This document shows positions 55,359-63,981 of a DNA stretch of 64,000 nt, in pieces. Position 1 is the first letter of the stretch; every line of letters begins with the position of its first letter. Under the pieces are notes generated by a model. The model had not been told where the DNA came from. It did not search any database and saw only the letters and a list, made by a program, of their open reading frames with translations. The position numbers were made by a program, and so were the translations under genes. The stretch is from Streptomyces abyssalis (lineage in GTDB: Bacteria > Actinomycetota > Actinomycetes > Streptomycetales > Streptomycetaceae): NCBI RefSeq assembly GCF_001751365.1, contig NZ_LJGT01000037.1:372001-436000 (forward strand). Reading direction: 5' to 3'.

Positions 55359-55893
55359 CCTCGCTGATCGCCGGGCGTGCCGCATCGAGCACCGTCATGA
55401 ACCAGGCGGAGAACGCCCCCTCGGCGTGCCGCCGCGCCAGCTCGCCGGAGGTGACGAAGGCCGTCTCGGCGATCTCCTCGGGGTCGGGGCGCAGTTCGTC
55501 GCGCACGACCCCGGCGAAGAGGTGGTTGTACTCCTGCTCCACCAGACCCGAGTCGGGGTCGGGGTGGTTGTAGCGGACGGTGCCCGCCTCACGCAGAAGT
55601 GACGGGGCCACGCCCAGTTCCTCGTTCACGCGCCTCGCCGCGGCGGCGAACGGAGCCTCACCCGGATACGGGTGGCCGCAGCAGGTGTTGGACCACACAC
55701 CGGGGGAGTGGTACTTGCCGAGCGCGCGGCGCTGAAGCAGCAGCCGTCCCGAATCGTCGAAGAGGAAGACGGAGAACGCGCGGTGCAGGCGGCCCGGCGC
55801 CACGTGGGCGGAGAGCTTCTCCGCGGTACCGATCGTGGTGCCGTCCTCGTCGACCAGTTCGAGCATGATCGGTGCCGCTGCGCTGTTCACCAT
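55309..55893 (-). CDS. idi: type 1 isopentenyl-diphosphate isomerase
   Basis: 194 residues from ATG 55893 with GAAGGG upstream. Nudix-like type 1 IDI motifs: the catalytic Cys in WSNTCCGHPYPGE, the metal-site HRAFSVFLFDDSGRLLLQRR, and the catalytic Glu in LVEQEYNHLFAG. It interconverts isopentenyl and dimethylallyl diphosphate for isoprenoids. The last 50 bp overlap the ATPase gene on the other strand. Same strand as the upstream cation transporter, 64 bp away. Confidence 0.92.
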   Translation of the reverse strand: MVNSAAAPIMLELVDEDGTTIGTAEKLSAHVAPGRLHRAFSVFLFDDSGRLLLQRRALGKYHSPGVWSNTCCGHPYPGEAPFAAAARRVNEELGVAPSLLREAGTVRYNHPDPDSGLVEQEYNHLFAGVVRDELRPDPEEIAETAFVTSGELARRHAEGAFSAWFMTVLDAARPAISEVTGAEAGWSPSAEVRR

Positions 55894-55957
55894 GTTGACC
55901 CTTCTGTCGGGGCTGTCCGCCGTCCGCCGGCCGCGATGATCCCCAGTCTGCCGCAGA

Positions 55958-56893
55958 TCAATGGCACAACTTCGCTTCGTGGGCAGCATGTCCGCGCGGC
56001 TCCAGCTGGAACGTGCAGTGCTCCACGTCGAAGTGGTCGCCGAGGCAGAGCTGGAGGTCGTGCAGCACCCGTTCCTGCCCTACGGAGTCCAGGGTCTGCT
56101 GGGTGACCACCACGTGCGCCGAGAGCACCGGCATGCCGGAAGTGATCGTCCACACATGCAGGTCGTGCAGCCCGACCACGCCGTCCACGGCGAGGATGTG
56201 CTCGCGCACCTCGGCCATGTCCACATCGCGCGGGGCCGATTCCAGCAGCACGTCCAGGGCCTCGCGCGCCAGCCGGAGCGTACGCGGGACGATCATCGCT
56301 CCGATTACGAGCGAGGCGGCGGGGTCGGCGCCTTGCCAGCCCGTCGTCGCGACGACGAGCGCGGAGAGCAGCACGGCCAGCGAGCCCAGTGCGTCCGCCA
56401 GCACTTCCAGGAAGGCACCCCGCACATTGAGGCTCTCGCGCTGGCCGCGCAGCAGCAGCGAGAGCGAAATGACGTTCGCCACAAGGCCGATGGCGCCGAA
56501 CACCGCGGTCAGGGCGCCGTCGGTGCCGGCCGGCTCGATGAAGCGCTCCACCGCCTCGAAGAGGATGTAGCCGCCGACGCCCAGCAGCAGCAGGCAGTTG
56601 GCCAGCGCGGCGAGGATCTCGGCGCGGGCGAGGCCGAACGTGCGCCGCTCGCTCGCGGGCTTGTTGGCGAAGTGGATCGCGAGCAGCGCCATGCCGAGCC
56701 CGAGCGCGTCGGTGGCCATGTGCCCGGCGTCCGCCAGCAGGGCGAGCGAATCGGCGAGCAGTCCGCCGGTGATCTGCGTGACCAGCACGGCGAGAGTGAT
56801 GAACAGCGCGACACGCAGCCGCCTGCGGTACGCGGCGGCCGCCGTGCCGCCCGCCGCCGGAGCGGGCCCTCCGTGAGCGTGCCCAGCGCCCAT
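55958..56893 (-). CDS. cation diffusion facilitator (CDF) transporter
   Basis: 311 residues from ATG 56893 (GGAGG upstream), starting MGAGHAHGG as is typical. Six membrane helices; metal-site motifs LADSLALLADAGHMATDALG in helix 2 and LEVLADALGSLAVLLSALVV in helix 5, where the usual His is replaced by a hydrophobic residue in VLADALG. A C-terminal cytoplasmic domain follows (VVGLHDLHVWTITSGMPVLS). It likely exports Zn2+ or a similar ion. A longer start at 57001 exists but looks less natural. Confidence 0.88.
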   Translation of the reverse strand: MGAGHAHGGPAPAAGGTAAAAYRRRLRVALFITLAVLVTQITGGLLADSLALLADAGHMATDALGLGMALLAIHFANKPASERRTFGLARAEILAALANCLLLLGVGGYILFEAVERFIEPAGTDGALTAVFGAIGLVANVISLSLLLRGQRESLNVRGAFLEVLADALGSLAVLLSALVVATTGWQGADPAASLVIGAMIVPRTLRLAREALDVLLESAPRDVDMAEVREHILAVDGVVGLHDLHVWTITSGMPVLSAHVVVTQQTLDSVGQERVLHDLQLCLGDHFDVEHCTFQLEPRGHAAHEAKLCH

Positions 56894-57131
56894 CGCTGCG
56901 AGCCTCCGCGTCCTCGGTCCCTGCGCCGTGCGGCGCCTGTCGGTGGCAAGTGAACTACGCCCGACGGGCAGGTGCAACGCGACGCTGAACACCGTTGTCA
57001 TGTGCTGTGACCTGGGGTTTCCGTCCGAGGTCAGGTGCGAGCGAAGCCGGCGTGCACCGTGCTGTCGCGGGGTGCCGCCGTGCCTGCGGTGCCTGACGGG
57101 CCAGCGGCCCCCAGGACCGGGGACCGCCCCC

Positions 57132-58127
57132 TCAGCGGGCGCCGGGATGACGCAGGCACCAGCCCTCCCACGCGGACGCGATCATCTCCCGCACGCTGTG
57201 CCGGGCCGTCCAGCCGAGCTCCTTCTCCGCGAGCTCCGCCGACGCGACCACGCGTGCCGGGTCGCCCGGCCGCCGCTCGGCGACCCTGGCGGGATCGGGC
57301 TTCCCCGTGACCTCGGCGACGAGGTCCGCCATCTCCCGTACGGACAGGCCCCTGCCCGTACCGATGTTCACGGTGAGGTCGCCCGCGGCCTCGCCCGCGG
57401 GTGCGGAGAGCCGCCGCGCGGCCGCCAGATGCGCCTCGGCCAGATCCTGCACGTGGATGTAGTCGCGGACGCAGGTGCCGTCCGGAGTCGGATAGTCGTC
57501 GCCGAAGATCAGCGGCGCCTCGCCGCGGGTCAGGGCGTCGAAGAACATCGGCACGATGTTGAAGACCCCGGTGTCGGCCAGCCGCGGCTCGGCGGCGCCC
57601 GCGACGTTGAAGTAACGCAGACAGGTCGTGGCGATGCCCTCGGCGAGCCCGGTGGAGCGCACGAGCCACTCTCCGGTGAGCTTCGTCTCACCGTAGGGAT
57701 TCATCGGCACGCACGGCGTCTCCTCGGTGACGAGGTCCACGTCCGGCGTGCCGTAGACGGCGGCGGAGGAGGAGAAGACGAAGCGGCGCACCCCTGCCGC
57801 GACGACGGCCTCCAGCAGCACCGTCAGCCCGTGCACGTTCTCCCGGTAGTAGCGCAGGGGCTGCTCGACGGACTCCCCGACCTGCTTGCGGGCGGCCAGA
57901 TGCACCACGCCCGTGACCTCGTGCTCCGCGAACGTCCGGTCCAGCAGCGCCCGGTCCAGGACCGAGCCCCGCACCAGGACCGGATCCGGCCCTGGCATGC
58001 CCTCCAGACGCTCCGGCACCCCCGCCGAGAGATCGTCCAGGACGGTCACCCGCTCCCCGGCCGCCGCCATCGCCCGCGCCACGTGTGCGCCGATGTATCC
58101 CGCCCCACCTGTGATCAACCACGTCAT
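57132..58127 (-). CDS. galE: UDP-glucose 4-epimerase
   Basis: 331 residues. NAD motif ITGGAGYIGAHVARAM at the start, SSSAAVYG with the catalytic Ser/Thr, and Tyr145/Lys149 in PYGETK. CLRYFNVAGA is also conserved. It converts UDP-glucose and UDP-galactose. It is divergent from the polyol-phosphate-type cluster across 389 bp and could supply UDP-galactose for a glycosyltransferase there. Confidence 0.92.
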   Translation of the reverse strand: MTWLITGGAGYIGAHVARAMAAAGERVTVLDDLSAGVPERLEGMPGPDPVLVRGSVLDRALLDRTFAEHEVTGVVHLAARKQVGESVEQPLRYYRENVHGLTVLLEAVVAAGVRRFVFSSSAAVYGTPDVDLVTEETPCVPMNPYGETKLTGEWLVRSTGLAEGIATTCLRYFNVAGAAEPRLADTGVFNIVPMFFDALTRGEAPLIFGDDYPTPDGTCVRDYIHVQDLAEAHLAAARRLSAPAGEAAGDLTVNIGTGRGLSVREMADLVAEVTGKPDPARVAERRPGDPARVVASAELAEKELGWTARHSVREMIASAWEGWCLRHPGAR

Positions 58128-58516
58128 ATCGGCAGCCTATCCGCAGCCGCGGACGGCGGACCGGGCTCCGGATCCCGCCGGCCGCACGCAGGAGCCTCCG
58201 GCCGCCAGGACCGCCGGAGGGCACCACCCGAACGAGGTCGCGCGGGTCCGGCACCGTACCGGCACCACGGAGCGGGTACGGGCGGCCGGCACCCGCATTT
58301 GTCGCACCGTCCAAGATCGACCATGCTGTGCCGCGGCAGTGCAACGCCCGCCGGGTGAACGCGCGATGAAAGCCCGCCCGTTCGATCCGATAGCCTCTGC
58401 CGACGCGCCGCCCGCCACCGTACGGGCCAGGCGCACCCTGCCCGTTGCCCGGCCGCCCCGGCCGCAGAACGCGCTGTGCCGGCGCCGCCGTGCCGGCGTC
58501 CAAGGAGTGAGTTCGA
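58128..58516. promoter_or_regulatory. divergent region between galE and the CDP-alcohol cluster
   Basis: These 389 bp must hold the promoters of galE and the rightward operon. I see no convincing operator or ORF. The stretch GATCCGATAGCCT near 58384 is a possible -10 area. Confidence 0.3.
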
Positions 58517-60433
58517 CTGTCGACCGCCATCCTCACCGGTCCGCCGGTCGCGGGGTCGCCGCTGGAGAGCGACCTGCGGTCGCTGGGGTTCGACGTGCGC
58601 GTCGCGGCGGAGGCCGGCCAGGTCCCGGCGGAGGTCGCGGCCGTTCCGGCCGGCACCGCGGTAGCGCTCGTCGATCCGGGCTTCGTCGGCCACGTCCACG
58701 CCCTGCGGCTCGCGCTGACCGACCCCCGCTTCCCGGCGGGTGCGGTCACCGGCGCGCTCTCCGTACGGGCCCCGGCGCGCGGCGCGCTCACCCGCGCCCT
58801 GCACGAGGCGGACTCCGCGGGCGCGGCCCCTGCCCCGCCAGAGCCTTCGGCGGGTGCCGCCGTGCGTACCGGTGAGGACGAGGGCGCCGCCGTCACGGCT
58901 CCGCCTCGCACCCTGCCGGACGCCGTGGCCGAGGCGCTGACGGCGGGCGGCGTCGACGTGCACCACCCCGAGCTGGGCACCCTGGTCGCCTCCGTGCCCA
59001 CCGACGACGGCGCCCGCGCCGAAGCCCGCGAGGCCGTCGCCGCCGTCGACGACGAGGCCGTCCGGCTGCGCAACGCGGTGAAGGCGCGGGACGGCTTCTT
59101 CACCACCTTCTGCGTCAGCCCGTACTCCCGCTACATCGCACGCTGGTGCGCGCGCCGTGGCCTCACGCCGAACCAGGTCACCACCGCCTCCCTGGTGACC
59201 GCCCTTATCGCCGCAGCCTGTGCCGCCACCGGCACCCGCGGCGGCTTCGTCGCCGCCGGCGTGCTGCTGATCGCGTCCTTCGTGCTGGACGCGACCGACG
59301 GCCAGCTCGCCCGCTACGACCTGCAGTACTCGACCCTCGGCGCCTGGCTCGACGCCACCTTCGACCGGGCCAAGGAGTACGCCTACTACGCGGGCCTCGC
59401 CCTGGGCGCCTCCCGCGGCGGCGACGACGTATGGGCACTGGCCCTCGGCGCGATGGTGCTGCAGACCGTCCGGCACGTCGTCGACTTCTCCTTCAACGAG
59501 GCCAACCACGACGCCGCCGCCAACACCAGCCCCACAGCGGCCCTCTCCAGCAGGCTCGACAGCGTCGGCTGGACGGTGTGGCTGCGCCGCATGATCGTGC
59601 TCCCGATCGGCGAACGCTGGGCGCTCATCGCGGTACTGACCGCGTGCACCACACCCCGCATCACCCTCGTCGTGCTCCTGGCCGGCTGCGCGCTCGCCGC
59701 CTGCTACACCACCGCTGGCCGCGTGCTGCGCTCGCTCACGAGGAAGGCCCGCCGCACCGACCGCGCGGCGCGTGCCCTCGCCGATCTCGCGGACAGCGGC
59801 CCCCTCGCCGGGGGCTTCGCCTCCCTGGCCCGCCGTGCCGGCCTGCGCCTGCCCGGTTACGGGCCGCCGGCGCTCGCGTTCATCGGTACCGCCCTGCTCC
59901 TCGCCACCGCGCTGTGGACGCCGCAGGGCAGCGTCTGGCCCTTCGTCGCCGTCCTTGTCTACGCACTGACCTCGGGCTTCGCCGTCGCAGGGCCGCTGCG
60001 GGGGCCGCTGGACTGGCTCGCGCCGCCCTTGTTCCGTACAGCCGAATACGTGCTCGTGCTCGTCCTTGCGGTACGCGCGGAACAAGCGGGGGTGAACGGC
60101 GCGCTGCCCGCCGCTTTCGGGCTGGTGGCGGCGGTCGCCTACCATCACTACGACACGGTGTACCGCATCCGCGGCGGCACCGGCGCGCCTCCCCGCTGGC
60201 TTGTCCGTGCGACCGGGGGGCACGAAGGACGAGCCCTGGCCGTCGCCCTCGCCTCGGCCCTCTGGGCGGCCGGCGAAGGCCGCGGCGACCAGGGCCCAGG
60301 TTTGACAGGTTTCACCATCGCGCTGACCACGCTCGCCGTGGCCATCGCGGCAGTGGTGCTCGTCGAGAGCATCCGCTTCTGGGTGTCCTCCAAAGCACCC
60401 GCCGTACACGACGAAACAGGAGAACCCGCATGA
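58517..60433 (+). CDS. CDP-alcohol phosphotransferase with N-terminal domain (DUF5941-type)
   Basis: 638 residues if read from CTG 58517, 9 bp after AAGGAG. The in-frame codon 58508 is a stop, and the only GTG at 58507 is out of frame. The N-terminus LSTAILTGPPVAGSPLESDL and residues 1-170 form an unknown domain. The CDP-alcohol motif starts near residue 258 and is intact: DATDGQLAR, 8 residues, then GAWLDATFD. Several membrane helices follow, plus a C-terminal membrane region. Expected reaction: transfer of a phosphoalcohol from a CDP-alcohol to an acceptor. It is coupled to the next gene by ATGA. Confidence 0.8.
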   Translation: MSTAILTGPPVAGSPLESDLRSLGFDVRVAAEAGQVPAEVAAVPAGTAVALVDPGFVGHVHALRLALTDPRFPAGAVTGALSVRAPARGALTRALHEADSAGAAPAPPEPSAGAAVRTGEDEGAAVTAPPRTLPDAVAEALTAGGVDVHHPELGTLVASVPTDDGARAEAREAVAAVDDEAVRLRNAVKARDGFFTTFCVSPYSRYIARWCARRGLTPNQVTTASLVTALIAAACAATGTRGGFVAAGVLLIASFVLDATDGQLARYDLQYSTLGAWLDATFDRAKEYAYYAGLALGASRGGDDVWALALGAMVLQTVRHVVDFSFNEANHDAAANTSPTAALSSRLDSVGWTVWLRRMIVLPIGERWALIAVLTACTTPRITLVVLLAGCALAACYTTAGRVLRSLTRKARRTDRAARALADLADSGPLAGGFASLARRAGLRLPGYGPPALAFIGTALLLATALWTPQGSVWPFVAVLVYALTSGFAVAGPLRGPLDWLAPPLFRTAEYVLVLVLAVRAEQAGVNGALPAAFGLVAAVAYHHYDTVYRIRGGTGAPPRWLVRATGGHEGRALAVALASALWAAGEGRGDQGPGLTGFTIALTTLAVAIAAVVLVESIRFWVSSKAPAVHDETGEPA

Positions 60434-61182
60434 TCGGCCTCGTGCTGGCCGCCGGCGCCGGACGGCGTCTGCGCCCCTACACCGACACCCTCCCCAAGGC
60501 GCTCGTTCCGGTGGGCCCCGAAGGCGACGAGGAGTCCCAGACCGTCCTCGACATCGCCCTCGCCAACTTCGCCGCGGTCGGCCTCACCGACGTCGCCGTC
60601 GTCGTCGGCTACCGCAAGGAGGCCGTGTACGAGCGCAAGGAGGCCCTGGAGAAGAAGCACGGGGTCAAGCTCACCCTCGTCGACAACGACAAGGCCGAGG
60701 AGTGGAACAACGCCTACTCCCTGTGGTGCGCGCGTGACGTCATCAAGCAGGGCGCCCTGCTGGCCAACGGCGACACCGTCCACCCCGTCTCCGTCGAGAA
60801 GACCCTCCTCGACGCCCGCGGCGGCGGCCAGAAGATCATCCTCGCTCTCGACACGGTCAAGCCGCTGGACGAGGAGGAGATGAAGGTCGTCACCGACCCC
60901 GAGAAGGGCGTCCAGCAGATCACCAAGCTGATGGACCCGGCGACGGCGAACGGCGAGTACATCGGTCTGACCCTGATCGAGCCGGAGGCCGCCGAGGAGC
61001 TGGCCGACGCCCTGAAGACCACCTTCGAGCGCGACCCGCAGCTCTACTACGAGGACGGCTACCAGGAGCTGGTCAACCGCGGCTTCAAGGTCGACGTCGC
61101 CCCCATCGGCGACGTGAAGTGGGTCGAGATCGACAATCACGACGACCTCGCCAAGGGCCGGGAGATCGCATGCCAGTACTGA
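60430..61182 (+). CDS. LicC-like nucleotidyltransferase (possible CTP:phospho-alcohol cytidylyltransferase)
   Basis: 250 residues. The nucleotidyltransferase core is clear: MIGLVLAAGAGRRLRPYTDT, followed by LPKALVPVG with the nucleotide-site Lys23. The segment EEWNNAYSLWCARDV resembles the substrate loop of phosphocholine cytidylyltransferases (LicC), and GALLANGDTVHP is the DxD-like metal region. The position between two CDP-alcohol transferases supports CTP use to make a CDP-polyol. Substrate not known. It overlaps the dehydrogenase gene by 13 bp. Confidence 0.83.
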   Translation: MIGLVLAAGAGRRLRPYTDTLPKALVPVGPEGDEESQTVLDIALANFAAVGLTDVAVVVGYRKEAVYERKEALEKKHGVKLTLVDNDKAEEWNNAYSLWCARDVIKQGALLANGDTVHPVSVEKTLLDARGGGQKIILALDTVKPLDEEEMKVVTDPEKGVQQITKLMDPATANGEYIGLTLIEPEAAEELADALKTTFERDPQLYYEDGYQELVNRGFKVDVAPIGDVKWVEIDNHDDLAKGREIACQY

Positions 61183-62231
61183 CCCGCCTCATTCCGTCGC
61201 CCGTCGTCGTCGACATCAGCCGCGGCGCCCTGGACGACCTGGCGGGCCTGCTGGCCGATCAGCGGATCTCCTCCAACGGCAAGCTCGCCTTCGCCATCAG
61301 CGGTGGCTCGGGCGCGGCTCTGCGTGAGCGCTTCGCCCCCGCCCTCCCCAGCGCGTCCTGGTACGAGGTCGGCGGCGGCACCATCGACGACGCCATCAAG
61401 CTCGCGGACGCCATGAAGTCCGGGCGCTACGACGCCGTCGTCGGCCTGGGCGGCGGCAAGATCATCGACTGTGCGAAGTTCGCTGCCGCCCGCATCGGCC
61501 TGCCCCTGGTCGCCGTGGCCACCAACCTCAGCCATGACGGCCTGTGTTCGCCGGTCGCGACCCTCGACAACGACGCGGGCCGCGGCTCGTACGGAGTGCC
61601 CAACCCGATCGCCGTCGTCATCGACCTCGACGTCATCAGGGAGGCCCCGGCCCGGTTTGTACGCTCCGGGATCGGCGACGCCATCTCCAACATCTCCGCC
61701 GTACGGGACTGGGAACTGGCCCACACCGTGCGCGGCGAGGACATCGACGGCCTCGCCGCCGCCATGGCCCGCCAGGCGGGGGAGGCCGTGCTGCGCCACC
61801 CCGGCGGAGTCGGTGAGGACGCCTTCCTCCAAGTGCTCGCGGAGGGCCTGGTGATGACCGGCATCTCGATGTCGGTCGCCGGCGACAGCCGCCCGGCGTC
61901 GGGCGCGTGCCACGAGATCAACCACGCCTTCGACCTGCTCTACCCCAAGCGCGCCGCCAGCCACGGCGAACAGTGCGGTCTCGGGGCGGCGTTCGCCACG
62001 TTCCTGCGCGGCGACCGGGAGATGTCGATGCTGATGGTCGAGGTGCTGCAGCGCCACGGCCTGCCCGTATTGCCTCACGAAATCGGCTTCGACGAGGACG
62101 AGTTCGTGAAAGTGACGGAGTACGCCCCGGACACCAGGCCCGGGCGGTACACCATTCTCGAACACCTCGACCTGTCCGCCGACCAGATCAGGGACGCATA
62201 CCGCGACTATGCACAAGCCATCAGTAGCTGA
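61170..62231 (+). CDS. glycerol-1-phosphate dehydrogenase-like metal-dependent alcohol dehydrogenase
   Basis: 353 residues from ATG 61170 with GGGAGA upstream. NAD motif VVGLGGGKIIDCAKF near 90-104. Metal ligand candidates: Asp170 in GIGDAISNIS, His248 in ACHEINHAFD and His265 in ASHGEQCG. The pattern fits the EgsA/AraM branch (glycerol-1-phosphate dehydrogenase) of the iron-containing alcohol dehydrogenase superfamily. It could reduce dihydroxyacetone phosphate or a longer keto-phosphate to a polyol phosphate. Overlaps its neighbours on both sides. Confidence 0.82.
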   Translation: MPVLTRLIPSPVVVDISRGALDDLAGLLADQRISSNGKLAFAISGGSGAALRERFAPALPSASWYEVGGGTIDDAIKLADAMKSGRYDAVVGLGGGKIIDCAKFAAARIGLPLVAVATNLSHDGLCSPVATLDNDAGRGSYGVPNPIAVVIDLDVIREAPARFVRSGIGDAISNISAVRDWELAHTVRGEDIDGLAAAMARQAGEAVLRHPGGVGEDAFLQVLAEGLVMTGISMSVAGDSRPASGACHEINHAFDLLYPKRAASHGEQCGLGAAFATFLRGDREMSMLMVEVLQRHGLPVLPHEIGFDEDEFVKVTEYAPDTRPGRYTILEHLDLSADQIRDAYRDYAQAISS

Positions 62232-62988
62232 GCTCCGGCCGGTCGTTCATCCCGCGGGTGTGAAGGACCGGCGCAGCGGTGAGCACTGGGCCGGCCGGCT
62301 CTACATGCGCGAGGTCTCACTGCGCATGGACCGGCACCTGGTGAACACGCGGGTGACGCCCAATCAGCTCACCTACCTGATGACTGTCGCCGCATTCCTC
62401 GCCGCCCCTGCCCTGCTGGTGCCGGGGATCGGCGGGGCCGTGCTGGGCGTGGTGATGGTTCAGCTCTATCTGCTCCTCGACTGCGTGGACGGCGAACTGG
62501 CCCGCTGGAAGCAGCAGTACTCGCTCGGCGGTGTGTACCTGGACCGGGTCGGCGCCTATGTGTGCGACGCCGCCGTCCTGGTGGGCTTCGGCCTGCGCGC
62601 CGCCGACCTGTGGGGCGGGGGCCGGGTGGACTGGCTGTGGGCCTTTCTGGGCACCCTCGCCGCGCTCGGCGCCGTGATGATCAAAGCGGAGACCGACCTC
62701 GTGGGCGTGGCCCGTCACCAGAGCGGGCTGCCGCCCGTGAAGGAGTCCGCGAGCGAGCCGCGCTCGTCGGGTGTGGCGCTCGCCCGCAAGGCCGCCGCGG
62801 CGCTCAAGTTCCACCGCCTGATACTCGGGATCGAGGCCTCGCTGCTGATCCTGGTCCTCGCGGTCGTCGACATGATCGCCGGGGGCCTCTTCTTCACCAG
62901 GCTCGGAGTCGCCGTGCTCGCCGGCATCGCCGTCGTCCAGACGCTGCTGCATCTGGTGTCCATCCTCGCCTCCAGCAGGCTCAAGTGA
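62209..62988 (+). CDS. CDP-alcohol phosphotransferase family protein with altered motif
   Basis: 259 residues from ATG 62209, overlapping the previous gene by 23 bp. Membrane helices surround the CDP-alcohol motif: Asp91, Asp94 in DCVDGELAR, then WKQQYSLG, then GVYLDRVGA. The last motif aspartate, normally the catalytic base, is Ala116 here, though Asp112 remains. It may use a different base, or act with the first CDP-alcohol transferase of the operon. Substrate unknown. Confidence 0.78.
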   Translation: MHKPSVAELRPVVHPAGVKDRRSGEHWAGRLYMREVSLRMDRHLVNTRVTPNQLTYLMTVAAFLAAPALLVPGIGGAVLGVVMVQLYLLLDCVDGELARWKQQYSLGGVYLDRVGAYVCDAAVLVGFGLRAADLWGGGRVDWLWAFLGTLAALGAVMIKAETDLVGVARHQSGLPPVKESASEPRSSGVALARKAAAALKFHRLILGIEASLLILVLAVVDMIAGGLFFTRLGVAVLAGIAVVQTLLHLVSILASSRLK

Positions 62989-63005
62989 CGGAGGGAGCCG
63001 CCACC

Positions 63006-63914
63006 ATGCCGCAGCAGAGCCCGGAGCGTTCCGCGCAGTCCCCGAGGCTCGGCGCCGTCGTCCTCACGATGGGCAACCGCCCCGAGGAGCTGCGGGCGCT
63101 GCTCGACTCCGTGGCCAAACAGGACGGCGAGCCGGTCGAGACCGTCGTGGTGGGTAACGGCGCGCCGCTGCCCGCGTTGCCGGAAGGTGTACGGACGGTC
63201 GAGCTTCCGGAAAATCTCGGCATCCCCGGAGGCCGCAACGTCGGCATCGAGGCCTTCGGGCCCTCCGGCGCCGAAGTCGACGTGCTGCTCTTCCTCGACG
63301 ACGACGGACTGCTGCCGGACACCGGCACCGCCGAGCTCGTACGCGAGGCCTTCGCCGCCGATCCGTCGCTGGGCATCATCAGTTTCCGCATCGCCGATCC
63401 GGACACCGGCGAGACACAGCGCCGCCATGTTCCCAGGCTGCGGGCCGCGGACCCGATGCGTTCCTCCCGGGTCACGACCTTCCTCGGCGGCGCCAACGCC
63501 GTACGCACGAAGGTCGTCGCCGAAGTCGGCGGACTGCCCGACGAGTTCTTCTACGCCCACGAGGAGACGGACCTCGCCTGGCGGGCCCTGGACGCCGGCT
63601 GGTCGATCGACTACCGGGCCGACATGGTGCTGCACCACCCCACCACCGCGCCCAGCCGGCACGCGGTCTACCACCGCATGGTGGCCCGCAACCGCGTCTG
63701 GCTCGCCCGCCGGAACCTGCCCGTCCTGCTCATCCCCGTCTACCTCGGAGTCTGGCTGCTCCTGACGCTCGCCCGCCGTCCCTCGCGCCCGGCGCTGCGC
63801 GCGTGGCTCGGCGGCTTCAGGGAGGGGTGGACCAAACCGTGCGGTGCCCGCAGACCGATGCGGTGGCGTACGGTGTGGCGGCTGACCCGACTAGGTCGCC
63901 CGCCCGTGATCTGA
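63006..63914 (+). CDS. GT2 family glycosyltransferase
   Basis: 302 residues from ATG 63006 with GGAGGGA upstream, 17 bp after the previous stop. GT-A features: LGAVVLTMGNRPEELRALLD, LPENLGIPGGRNVGIEAF, the metal motif FLDDDG (98-100), GGANAVRTKV and the acceptor site FYAHEETDLAWRALDAGW. A C-terminal hydrophobic helix (LPVLLIPVYLGVWLLLTLAR) probably anchors it to the membrane. It would add a sugar to the glycopolymer or lipid made by this cluster. Confidence 0.87.
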   Translation: MPQQSPERSAQSPRLGAVVLTMGNRPEELRALLDSVAKQDGEPVETVVVGNGAPLPALPEGVRTVELPENLGIPGGRNVGIEAFGPSGAEVDVLLFLDDDGLLPDTGTAELVREAFAADPSLGIISFRIADPDTGETQRRHVPRLRAADPMRSSRVTTFLGGANAVRTKVVAEVGGLPDEFFYAHEETDLAWRALDAGWSIDYRADMVLHHPTTAPSRHAVYHRMVARNRVWLARRNLPVLLIPVYLGVWLLLTLARRPSRPALRAWLGGFREGWTKPCGARRPMRWRTVWRLTRLGRPPVI

Positions 63915-63981
63915 CAAGCTCGTCTCCAGCAGCACAATTTCTTCCAGTTCACCTGCGCGTGTGAGGACGAAAGTTTCCAAC

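Noticed and set aside
58507..58516. GTG 58507 as start of the CDP-alcohol transferase
   Set aside because: It is in a different frame (SSTVDRH...) from the conserved protein.
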